Shown here: positions 1 to 6,832 of the stretch, piece after piece
Layout of the letters: the number at the start of each line of letters is the position of its first letter
Position numbering within the stretch: the stretch's first letter is position 1
Translations under genes and position numbers: made by a program
The notes under the pieces: model-generated
What the model saw: only the letters and a program-made list of their open reading frames with translations
Database searches by the model: none
Told to the model about the DNA's origin: nothing
Assembly (NCBI GenBank): GCA_021777365.1
Contig: JAJYDP010000188.1
Coordinates: 1 to 8,308 of the forward strand
DNA: 8,308 bases
Reading direction: 5' to 3'
Origin: Chloroflexota bacterium
GTDB taxonomy: Bacteria; Chloroflexota; Limnocylindria; Limnocylindrales; CSP1-4

Positions 1-10
1 CCGCACGTCG

Positions 11-795
11 TCAGACCCCGGCAGACGGGGATGGCACCCTGCCGGTGGCCACCACGGCCGATGTGCCCAGCACGCGGCCGGACGCGTCGGATGCCCGCAC
101 GGCGACCAGGGATGCAACGGTGGCAAGCTGGATGGCCGTCTCGAAGCCCGATCGGGGGGCGGAGGCGGCGACGGCGAGAGAACCGGCGCGCTCGCCGGCC
201 AGCACGTCCCAGCGCGCCACCTCGTCGCTCCGTTCCAGGCTGCCGGCGGCGAGCTTCTGGCTGCCATCGACGATCACATCGGCGAAGAAGAGCGCGGTGC
301 CCTGCGGGGTGATCTGGAACTCGTGCAGGTCCACGCTCCGGCCGTTTCCGGCCTTGATCCTGGCGATCTCCCGGTCGCTGCCGTCTGCGATCACGCACTC
401 GCCCGAGCCGATGCCGCCGTTCGTTGCCCCCACCAGGTCGGCACCGGCTGGCCGAGGTACTGGGTCACCCGAACGTCGGTCGCGTGCTTGCCGGTGTCCG
501 GTCGCATCCAGATCAGCTCGCCGGTGTTGTCGACGATGGTCGGGCCGTCGGTGCCGGCGCCGTTGTTCGGCGTGAGAAAGACGTACCCGGGCGCGACGCC
601 GCGTGCCGGGGTGCCGATCGAGATCACCGGCGGCGCCAGGTCGGGGCGCGAGCGGAAGCTCCGCCGGCCGGACGGTGCGGCCGAACCGGTGACGTCGGTG
701 CCCCCCGTCGGTGCCCCGCTTGCGAGCGCCGCCAGCAGCGGGTCGGCGCTGGGTGATGATCCGGATGCCCTCACCGTGCCCTTCTCATGCGCCAC
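11..795 (-). pseudogene. Decayed arylsulfotransferase-like gene (frameshift plus internal deletion)
   Basis: Two overlapping reading frames together read like an arylsulfotransferase (ASST, PF14269-type) protein. The first frame (795 to about 425) carries a family-like N-terminus with APGYVFLTPNNGAGTDGPTI, a VDNTGELIWMRP segment and QPVPTWWG. The second frame (about 433 to 11) continues with GSGECVIADGSDREIARI and LHEFQITPQGTALFF. The frame changes inside a run of five G (minus strand) right after TWW; one extra G would restore reading. After ALFFAD the protein jumps to EVARWDVLAG and APRSGFETAI, which in the family lie near the C-terminus. The central part, roughly 200 residues judged from the family's usual length, therefore seems to be missing. 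The apparent start is a GTG at 795 with no signal peptide, so the 5' end may also be lost. It is divergent from the tRNA and probably chromosomal flank. The family call is from recall of typical sequences. Confidence 0.7.
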
Positions 796-813
796 GGCTA
801 GACTCGTGCGGGC

Positions 814-900
814 GCCGAAGTGGCGGAACTGGCAGACGCGGCGGACTTAAACTCCGCCGGGCGAGAGCCCATGTGAGTTCGAATCTCACCTTCGGCACCA
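814..900 (+). tRNA. tRNA-Leu (anticodon UAA)
   Basis: A full class II tRNA can be folded. The acceptor stem is GCCGAAG (814-820) with CTTCGGC (890-896), followed by discriminator A and an encoded CCA (898-900). The anticodon stem GCGGA/TCCGC encloses loop CTTAAAC, giving anticodon TAA at 848-850, which reads UUA codons. A long variable arm (GGGC-GAGA-GCCC) is typical of leucine tRNAs. The T arm is GTGAG-TTCGAAT-CTCAC. The D region carries the usual AACTGGCAGA. The gene looks intact. The integrase gene begins 110 bp downstream, pointing to use of the tRNA 3' end as an insertion site. Confidence 0.97.
880..900 (+). other. Putative integration site (attL) in the tRNA-Leu 3' end
   Basis: Tyrosine integrases of genomic islands commonly recombine at the T-arm and 3' end of a tRNA gene and restore it on insertion. 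Here the tRNA is intact and an integrase gene follows on the same strand. The crossover core cannot be delimited, because no second copy of the tRNA 3' end was found further right in the window. The exact bounds are therefore an assumption. Confidence 0.4.
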
Positions 901-929
901 CTAATGGCAGCTTCCCGGCAGCATCGGCG

Positions 930-935
930 TATACT
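930..935 (+). promoter_or_regulatory. Possible -10 box of an integrase/operon promoter
   Basis: TATACT stands out in GC-rich surroundings about 75 bp upstream of the integrase start. No convincing -35 box sits 16-18 bp upstream; the nearest TTGACA-like hexamer (ATGGCA, 904-909) is too far at 20 bp. A short inverted repeat, GACGCC (948-953) with GGCGTC (973-978), lies between the box and the gene and could fold in the leader. Confidence 0.3.
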
Positions 936-1010
936 GGCGGACAGAGTGACGCCCCGCCCGTGTGAGAGGCGAGGCGTCGAGCGACCGTCCTGGTTGGGAG
1001 GACACCGCCG

Positions 1011-2216
1011 ATGGCATCATCGCACACGCGCCGCAGCGCAGAGAACGGCTACCCGAAGGATCGCCGGAGCCCGGGCGAGGGGGCCGTCTATGAAACGACT
1101 GAGGGCCGCTGGCGCGCCTCGCTGCTCGTCTCGGACCCGCGCACCGGGCGACAGGTGCGACGCTACGCCTCGGGGCGGACCCGCGCCGCCGTGGTCCGTC
1201 GGCTCGACGACCTCAAGAGGGACGCCGCATCGGGCGCGCTTCCGACCGGCACGACCACGGCCGAGTTTCTGACCGGCTGGCTCGAACAGGGGCGCTCACA
1301 GGTGCGCCCGTCATCCTGGCGCCAGCGCGAGCAGTACGTCCGGACCTACATCGTCCCGGCGCTTGGCGCGGTCCGCCTGGCCCGTCTGGTTCCGGCCGAT
1401 GTCGAGCGGATGACTACGGGGATGGTGCGGGCCGGCAAGTCGCCCACGACTGCGGCCGGCGCCCGCGTCATCCTCCGACGTGCGCTCGCGGATGCCCTCC
1501 GGGACGGGCTGGTGGCCCGCAACGTCGCCGCCCTCGCGCGTCCGCCCCGCGTGGCGAGCCGAGAACTGCGCGCGGGACGCGACTACCTCGATACGGCCGA
1601 CCTCCGCCGCCTGCTCGACGCCGCCCGCGGCCATCCGTTCGGCCCGCTGGTGATGGTGGCCGCGACTACCGGACTCCGGCAGGGCGAGCTGTTGGGGCTG
1701 AGCTGGTCGGACGTGCGCCTCGCCGAGCCGCCCACCCTGACGGTGCGCCGCTCGCTGGCCCGGTCATTCGACGGCTGGGAGCTGGCCGAGCCGAAGACGC
1801 CCCGGAGCCGCCGGACCGTCAACCTTCCGGCCGTCGCAGTCGACGCCCTTCGGGCCGAGCAGGACCGGCAGGACAAGGCCCGGGAGGCCGCCGGGGACGC
1901 ATGGCAGGACCGGGACGGGCTGGTGTTCACGGATGCCGCGGGCCGACCGCTCCATGGCTACAACGTGACCCGCGAGTTTCACGCGCTGCTCAAGGGCGCT
2001 GGGCTGCCATCCGTGCCGTTCCACGCGCTCCGGCACAGTGCGGCCACGGCACTACTGGCGGCCGGCGTCCCGCTCCGCGTCGTGTCGGACCTGTTGGGCC
2101 ATTCCACCATCGTGATCACCGCGAACATCTACGCGGCCGTCGTGCCGGAGCTGCGCCGCGAGGCCGCGGACGCGATGGACCGGGTACTTGCCCGGCCGGC
2201 CGGAGACGCTCGATGA
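1011..2216 (+). CDS. int: Tyrosine recombinase / site-specific integrase
   Basis: This 401-residue protein would catalyse integration and excision of the element by strand exchange through a covalent phosphotyrosine. The catalytic set is complete: Arg223 in TTGLRQGELLGLSW, His338 and Arg341 in HALRHS, His364 in LLGHS, and the nucleophile Tyr374 in NIYAAV. A beta-hairpin lysine candidate lies in EPKTPRSRRTV. The N-terminus (about 20-75) resembles an arm-type (AP2-like) DNA-binding domain with GAVYETTEGRWRASL. Residues about 80-180 form a core-binding helical domain (SSWRQREQYVRTYIVPALG). Length is normal for phage and island integrases. The ATG is supported by GGGAGG at 996-1001, 9 nt upstream. 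Its stop overlaps the next ATG (ATGA). The adjacent tRNA-Leu is the probable target. The fold is certain; the target is inferred. Confidence 0.95.
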   Translation: MASSHTRRSAENGYPKDRRSPGEGAVYETTEGRWRASLLVSDPRTGRQVRRYASGRTRAAVVRRLDDLKRDAASGALPTGTTTAEFLTGWLEQGRSQVRPSSWRQREQYVRTYIVPALGAVRLARLVPADVERMTTGMVRAGKSPTTAAGARVILRRALADALRDGLVARNVAALARPPRVASRELRAGRDYLDTADLRRLLDAARGHPFGPLVMVAATTGLRQGELLGLSWSDVRLAEPPTLTVRRSLARSFDGWELAEPKTPRSRRTVNLPAVAVDALRAEQDRQDKAREAAGDAWQDRDGLVFTDAAGRPLHGYNVTREFHALLKGAGLPSVPFHALRHSAATALLAAGVPLRVVSDLLGHSTIVITANIYAAVVPELRREAADAMDRVLARPAGDAR

Positions 2217-2905
2217 GCGGGCCGGTCCGCAAGCCGCCCAAAGGCTGGTGGCCGCGCGAGTGGCGCCAGCAGGCGAAGGGCGCCGGAATGGATCGGCCGC
2301 CGGTCTGGTGGGTGACCGACGCGATGGGCTTCGGAGTCGCCTACGTCACGGTGGCCTACAACGTGCCCGAGTCCACGCCGTTCGAGCGCGGCCTCGCCGC
2401 CCGGCTGGTGCGACCAGAGGATGCCGTTGCCGGAGCTAGGGCGCTGGTCGAGCTACGGAGTCAGCTTCCGGGTCTCGCGACTGAAGAGACCCTCGCGCGT
2501 ATCTGGCCGGGCCTGACGAGCGAACAGCAGATGGACGAGGCCGAGCTGTACGCGGCCATCATCGAGAGCGATCGAACCGAACGACGACACGAGGAGTTCG
2601 TACACGATCTCCGGACCAGTCCTCGGATCACGCCGGAGGCGCTGCTCACCCGTCTTGACACACCACCGGCACGTGGTCCTCACCGGCCGGAGCACCCCAG
2701 CCGGAACTGGCTGCGCATCGAGGCGGCGTTGGCGACATTGCGGGAATGGGGAGAGGCCGCGCCAACGCAAGCCGACATCGCGCGGGCGTGCGTGCCCGGT
2801 GTGCACGAGGACACCGTCGGGCGCTGGCTCCGGGAGGAGCCGGGTCTGCGAGCGCTGCTGCCAGGCCACCACAGGCGCGATGCCGGGAAGATGCCGGAAA
2901 AGTGA
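2213..2905 (+). CDS. Unrecognised protein with C-terminal helix-turn-helix
   Basis: A 230-residue protein starts at an ATG overlapping the integrase stop (ATGA), so it is probably translated by coupling. I do not recognise the whole protein. The N-terminus is rich in Trp, Pro and Lys (KPPKGWWPREWRQQ), then WWVTDAMGFGVAYVTVAYNV suggests beta strands. The middle (about 85-165) is charged and probably helical. Residues about 184-210 (TQADIARACVPGVHEDTVGR) look like a helix-turn-helix, with two helices around a short turn and a DTVGRWL recognition-type helix, so DNA binding is likely. The open frame extends further upstream inside the integrase gene, but no start there fits as well. It could be an accessory to integration or replication, or a regulator; the context does not decide. 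Confidence 0.8.
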   Translation: MSGPVRKPPKGWWPREWRQQAKGAGMDRPPVWWVTDAMGFGVAYVTVAYNVPESTPFERGLAARLVRPEDAVAGARALVELRSQLPGLATEETLARIWPGLTSEQQMDEAELYAAIIESDRTERRHEEFVHDLRTSPRITPEALLTRLDTPPARGPHRPEHPSRNWLRIEAALATLREWGEAAPTQADIARACVPGVHEDTVGRWLREEPGLRALLPGHHRRDAGKMPEK

Positions 2906-2955
2906 CGGGTCCATGAGGTAGCCCGTGGTCGGCCCGGTCAGGCACGCTTCGGCTC

Positions 2956-3156
2956 GTGGACAAGCTGTACGTGCCGCTCCCACCCGACGCTCTGGGTGCA
3001 CTCCGTCAGCTTGCTGAGCGCAGTCTCCGGAGCCAGCACCAGGAAGCGGCATTCCTGATCCTGGAGGGTCTTCGCCGGCAGCGCCCTGCGGCGCTCTCGG
3101 GCCGGGCAGAAGGGTCTACACAGGGTCTGCGCCGAGTCAGGGAACGGCCGGCATGA
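2956..3156 (+). CDS. Short ribbon-helix-helix-like DNA-binding protein
   Basis: A 66-residue protein starts at GTG. Residues 3-8 (KLYVPLP) could be the DNA-reading beta strand, and 10-24 (PDALGALRQLAERSL) plus 28-42 (HQEAAFLILEGLRRQ) the two helices of an Arc/CopG-type fold. Such proteins are usually dimeric repressors of plasmid or phage operons. The tail after residue 45 is Arg- and Gly-rich and probably disordered. The stop overlaps the next start (ATGA at 3153), indicating coupling to the excisionase-like gene. No clear ribosome binding site precedes the GTG, so the start is uncertain. The preceding 50 bases have no gene and could hold its operator. The fold assignment is from pattern only. 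Confidence 0.6.
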   Translation: MDKLYVPLPPDALGALRQLAERSLRSQHQEAAFLILEGLRRQRPAALSGRAEGSTQGLRRVRERPA

Positions 3157-3548
3157 GCGGCGACTACGACGCCACGATCCGAGCCGCCGCCGAGGCGTTC
3201 GCCGACGCGATCATCACTGCGGTGCGTGCCGAGCTGGCGCGACCGGGGTCGTCTCCATCAGGTCCGGCGCCTGACCGCCTGTACAGCATCGACGAGGCCG
3301 CTGTCGCACTCGGACTTGGCCGTACCGCCCTGTACGCCGAGCTGATGAGCGGGCGCCTGCGGTCGTTCAAGGTCGGCCGTCGGAGGCTCATACCAGGATC
3401 GGCGATCGGCATCTACATCGAGGCGCTGGCCGCGGCCTCGAGACCAGTGCTGCGCCCTGTCGCCCCGGCCGGGCTGCCCGCCACAGGCCGCCGCGCCCGG
3501 TCAGACGCCCCCGATGGTCGGACCAGGGAGGCCGAACGTGCCCGCTGA
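3153..3548 (+). CDS. MerR/excisionase-type helix-turn-helix protein (Xis-like)
   Basis: This 131-residue protein carries a classic HTH_17/excisionase domain at about residues 42-92: LYSIDEAAVALGLGRTALYA, then ELMSGRLRSFKVGRRRLIPG. The pattern of 'sidEaA..Lglgrtal...i..GrL.s.kvGrRrlIp' is typical of excisionases and AlpA-like regulators. A short N-terminal helix (residues 5-30, Ala-rich) may mediate self-association, and the C-terminal 35 residues are Pro/Arg/Ala-rich and likely disordered. In integrative elements such proteins bend DNA at att sites to direct the integrase toward excision, or activate element genes. It overlaps its upstream neighbour by 4 bp and the next gene by 11 bp. The domain call is secure; the excision role is inferred from company with int. 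Confidence 0.85.
   Translation: MSGDYDATIRAAAEAFADAIITAVRAELARPGSSPSGPAPDRLYSIDEAAVALGLGRTALYAELMSGRLRSFKVGRRRLIPGSAIGIYIEALAAASRPVLRPVAPAGLPATGRRARSDAPDGRTREAERAR
3525..3531 (+). promoter_or_regulatory. Ribosome binding site deciding the GTG 3538 start
   Basis: An AGGGAGG block ends 6 nt before GTG at 3538. The alternative ATG at 3514 has no comparable site and lies deeper within the previous gene, so GTG 3538 is preferred. Confidence 0.65.
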
Positions 3549-4227
3549 GCTGCGCCTCGACCTGAGTCCGATGGAGGACCAGCTTGGGGCCGGCGTCCAG
3601 ATCCCCACTGACCTCCCCTGGAGCGGCCGCGCCCACGCCTACCTCGACGTGGTCGCGATCGGCGCCGACCATCCGCCCCTCGCCCGCTGTACCCATCATA
3701 CGGTCTATCAGCCGGTCTGGGGCTTGGATGGTGGCCGGCGTGACGTGCCGCTCGGCCCCGTCTTCACCGACCGGGGCAGCGCCAGTCAGCTGATCCGGCT
3801 GCTGAACGGGGAGGCGGAGGCAAGCCGTGAGGACGGGGACCCTGCGCTGCCGACGCTGGAGATGTGGGCATGCGCCGCCTGCGGGACCCCCCTGCCGCCT
3901 CGATCCCGGCCCCATCGGATGACCTGCGGCGAGACCTGCCGCCAGCGCCTTGCTCGCGAGCGCCGGCTGGCAGCGCAGGCGGGGGGTCCGGGGGACGCGC
4001 CAGCTCCACCTAGCGGCCTGCCAGCCCGGGACGGCGCCGGGCGGAGCCCGACGGCCGTGTCATTGACCGGCCCTACCGAAAGCGTGACAGCCCGCCCGAC
4101 GGTTCCGGCCGCCCGGCTTCGAGCTGGTTCACCGGGTCCCGGGCGACCTGGTCGACCGGGACCCGGTGACGAAGCTGGCCACCGCGTCAACGGGGATGAC
4201 CGCGACGGCCGAGCCGGAGGTGCGTGA
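3538..4227 (+). CDS. Zinc-finger protein of unknown function
   Basis: A 229-residue protein. Residues 112-134 have the pattern C-x2-C-x14-C-x3-C (Cys112, Cys115, Cys130, Cys134), followed by RQRLARERR. This is the small zinc-binding motif common in phage and island proteins, where it ends in a basic helix and probably binds nucleic acid. The N-terminal 100 residues (PTDLPWSGRAHAYLDVVAIG and VYQPVWGLDGGRRDVPLGPV) look folded but I do not recognise them. From residue 145 on it is Pro/Gly/Arg-rich low complexity; part of this is dictated by a 41-bp palindrome in the DNA (4129-4169). The TGA overlaps the ATG of the rep-like gene (TGATG). It may assist replication initiation, but that rests on position only. 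Confidence 0.75.
   Translation: MPAELRLDLSPMEDQLGAGVQIPTDLPWSGRAHAYLDVVAIGADHPPLARCTHHTVYQPVWGLDGGRRDVPLGPVFTDRGSASQLIRLLNGEAEASREDGDPALPTLEMWACAACGTPLPPRSRPHRMTCGETCRQRLARERRLAAQAGGPGDAPAPPSGLPARDGAGRSPTAVSLTGPTESVTARPTVPAARLRAGSPGPGRPGRPGPGDEAGHRVNGDDRDGRAGGA
4129..4169. repeat. 41-bp near-perfect palindrome upstream of rep
   Basis: The sequence is symmetric about base 4149. The left arm TCACCGGGTCCCGG (4129-4142) pairs with CCGGGACCCGGTGA (4156-4169), and inner arms CGACC (4144-4148) and GGTCG (4150-4154) flank a single central T. Only the pair 4143/4155 (G opposite A) fails, so 19 of 20 pairs match. Beyond three mismatched pairs, AGCT (4122-4125 and 4173-4176) pairs again. It lies in the coding 3' end of the zinc-finger gene, 57 bp before the rep ATG. 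An operator for rep, a replication-origin cruciform or a recombination site are all possible. Confidence 0.85.
4216..4220 (+). promoter_or_regulatory. Ribosome binding site deciding the ATG 4227 start of rep
   Basis: GGAGG ends 6 nt before the ATG at 4227. The in-frame GTG at 4224 would sit only 3 nt from it, so ATG 4227 is the better start. Confidence 0.7.
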
Positions 4228-5813
4228 TGACCGCACAACTCCAGCCCCCTGAAGATACGCCCCCCGCGCCGTTCTCGGGAGCATCCCCGGCCGGCTCGCC
4301 TCGGCGCATCGGCGGGCGAGAGCATGCCCGGCAGTACGCCGCGGCGATGCCGCAGACCGGGCCGGCTCGGTTCGTCGACGGCGCGGGCCAGCCGCAGCCC
4401 GACGCGGCCGACGACCCCGACTTCGAAGAGGGAGAGGCGACCGTGGTGGCCGGTCCGTCGGGCTCCGGGTCGGCGGCGCCTCCGCCACCCGGCGTCAACG
4501 GTCCTCCCTTCGACGGCAACGACGGCGAGCGCGACCGCCCCAAGCCGAATGGCGGCGACCCTGAGCCGAAGTGGGGCGGGCGGGCGACTTCCGCGAGCTT
4601 CCCGTCGGCCCCGCCCGCAGCCTTCCCCGAGCCGGAGGACCGCGGCCTGGCCGTGCTCTCCGACCTCGGGGAGACGGAGTACGTGGACGACCTCATCCGC
4701 CCCGGCCGCATCGTCGTGGTCGGCGCCGAAGAGGGAGCGGGCAAGTCGTTCAGCATCGACAGTGAGCTCGGCATCCGCGTCGCGGTCGCTGGCGGCTCGT
4801 TCGCCGGGACGTGGGAGATCAGCCAGACCGGCCCGGTCTGTTACCTCTCCGAGATGCATTCGGATGACGATTTCTACCGTGAAACGACGGTGCTGGACTC
4901 GTTGCATTTGGCGCGCGCGGCGCTAACCGGGAAGTACTACCGCCTCGCGCTCATGACCGCCGCGGGCGGACGTCCCTGCCTCACCGTGCCCGAGTGGCGC
5001 ACCAGGTTCACGAGCTGGGCGTGTGAGCACCACGCGCTGCTCGCCATCTTCGACACCGCCACTGGCGCAACGCAGGTGGACCCGTGGGGCCGCGAGATTC
5101 AGGCCGTGTTCGCAAGCCTCCGCGCGATGATCGAAGCGTATCCAGCGCTCGCCATCGTGCTGCTCGTGCATCTGAAGAAGCCGACCGGGCGCGGCGCGCG
5201 GCGCCTGTCGGACGTACTGGGGGAGTGGGGCCGCTGGTGCGACGTGGTGATGCTGTTGGAAGCCGACGGGTTCACCCGGACGAAGATCACTGTTCGTAAG
5301 CGCGTGCGACACGAGCGGCGCATCGTCGCCACCAAGTCCGGTGGGTTGCTGGTCGATCCGGTCGACCTCGCCGAAGCCCCAGGGACGAAGGTGCCGCTCG
5401 ACAAGGTGCTCGCGGCCATCGTGGAGCAGCCGGGAATCGGCTATCTGGCGCTGGGCAAGGCGCTGGGCGTTTCCAAGGACACCGCCGCAAACTACGTGAA
5501 GGCGCTCGGCGAGGTCGTGAGCGTCCGCACGGGCCCGAACCGGCAAGTGCTCGTCTATCCGGGTGCCGAAGTGCCGAACGGTGCCGATCGTGCGTCTTCG
5601 GTACCTGTTGGGCGGTTAGAGGGTGGCGAGCGAGGACCGGGTGCCGAAGTGCCGAACGACTCTATTGAGTTCGGCACCCGGTCTTCGGCACCCACCGCCT
5701 CCGATCCCGTCCAGGTCGCGCTCGACATCTTCGGAGAGGACCTACGTCTATCCGGCCACGACGATGACCCTGACCGCGACGCGGCTGCCGGCCGCGAAGG
5801 GAGCCAGTCATGA
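4227..5813 (+). CDS. RepA-like AAA/RecA-fold ATPase, putative replication protein
   Basis: A 528-residue protein. Residues 1-145 are Pro/Gly/Asp-rich and probably disordered. From about 150 (YVDDLIRPGRIVVVGAEEGA) a RecA-type ATPase domain follows: Walker A GAEEGAGKS at 166-174 (Lys173), Walker B LLAIFD ending at Asp276, then IVLLVHLKKP, which matches the strand and sensor region seen in RepA/RSF1010-type hexameric helicases (AAA_25-like). After about residue 390 a winged-helix domain is visible: LDKVLAAIVEQPGIGYLALG followed by KALGVSKDTAANYVKALG. The tail repeats PGAEVPN twice (445-451, 471-477), imposed by DNA repeats. The likely role is origin recognition and DNA unwinding for copying the excised element. 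It overlaps its neighbours upstream by 1 bp and downstream by 4 bp. The ATPase fold is secure; a replicative role is inferred, and a regulatory ATPase remains possible. Confidence 0.85.
   Translation: MTAQLQPPEDTPPAPFSGASPAGSPRRIGGREHARQYAAAMPQTGPARFVDGAGQPQPDAADDPDFEEGEATVVAGPSGSGSAAPPPPGVNGPPFDGNDGERDRPKPNGGDPEPKWGGRATSASFPSAPPAAFPEPEDRGLAVLSDLGETEYVDDLIRPGRIVVVGAEEGAGKSFSIDSELGIRVAVAGGSFAGTWEISQTGPVCYLSEMHSDDDFYRETTVLDSLHLARAALTGKYYRLALMTAAGGRPCLTVPEWRTRFTSWACEHHALLAIFDTATGATQVDPWGREIQAVFASLRAMIEAYPALAIVLLVHLKKPTGRGARRLSDVLGEWGRWCDVVMLLEADGFTRTKITVRKRVRHERRIVATKSGGLLVDPVDLAEAPGTKVPLDKVLAAIVEQPGIGYLALGKALGVSKDTAANYVKALGEVVSVRTGPNRQVLVYPGAEVPNGADRASSVPVGRLEGGERGPGAEVPNDSIEFGTRSSAPTASDPVQVALDIFGEDLRLSGHDDDPDRDAAAGREGSQS
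5559..5693. repeat. Iteron-like cluster of GTGCCGAA repeats, candidate origin
   Basis: The octamer GTGCCGAA occurs head-to-tail at 5563-5570 and 5571-5578 and again at 5641-5648 and 5649-5656, within an exact 22-bp duplication (5559-5580 and 5637-5658, 78 bp apart). A partial copy, GTGCCGA, is at 5581-5587. Inverted copies TTCGGCAC are at 5670-5677 and 5684-5691, so 5639-5693 can fold back on itself around an AT-richer loop (GACTCTATTGA). The cluster lies in the 3' end of the rep-like gene. Direct repeats in or near a rep gene are typical of initiator-binding iterons; the function is inferred. Confidence 0.75.
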
Positions 5814-6068
5814 GCGGCCAGACGATGACCCGACTACCCGCCGATCGGGTGCGGGAGGGGATGCGTCATGCCGCCCGGCAGGGGAAGCGGATCAGTCGGC
5901 CGCCGGTGACGGCACGGCCCGCCTTCGTCCGCCGCTGGCCAGCGGTCCGGGCGGAGGTCGTCGCCGGCCGTCTCTCGCGTCGGCAGGCCGCCCGCCGGTT
6001 GGGGATCGGCACCGCCACCCTGGCCCGACTCCTGGCCGTGGATGCCGCCGAAGGCATGGCACATATAC

Positions 6069-6076
<8 letters not shown>
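5810..6076 (+). CDS. Stand-alone HTH protein resembling a serine-recombinase C-terminus
   Basis: An 88-residue protein starts at an ATG overlapping the rep stop (ATGA), with AGGGAG about 8 nt upstream. Residues 13-31 (RVREGMRHAARQGKRISRPP) look like the long linker helix after the catalytic domain of resolvases and invertases, where family members have an ERA..GKR.GRP-like stretch. Residues 48-77 (AEVVAGRLSRRQAARRLGIG and TATLARLLA) match the resolvase-type HTH (HTH_7). No catalytic serine domain precedes it: the frame begins within the overlap with rep. It would bind DNA but cannot cut it. It may be a domain remnant kept as a regulator or a DNA-bending accessory. The HTH call is firm; the derivation from a serine recombinase is inferred. 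Confidence 0.75.
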
Positions 6077-6713
<637 letters not shown>

Positions 6714-6832
6714 CCCGCAGAGGACCCGAGACAGCCAGCGAGCGGCGGGCCGGCGACCACGGAGTCCACGCCGTACACGATCCCGACCGCACCGGCCACC
6801 CATCGCCAGCCCGAACGAGGAGGAGCAGGCAC

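Noticed and set aside
1901..2212. Upstream extension of the 230-residue HTH gene into the integrase gene
   Set aside because: The extension is low-complexity Arg/Gly/Pro in a shadow frame of the integrase, and ATG 2213 in the ATGA overlap is the natural start.
3786..4907. Long minus-strand open frame (373 codons) opposite the zinc-finger and rep genes
   Set aside because: It is Arg/Gly/Pro-rich without a recognisable domain and mirrors two well-supported + strand genes; long antisense frames are common in GC-rich DNA.
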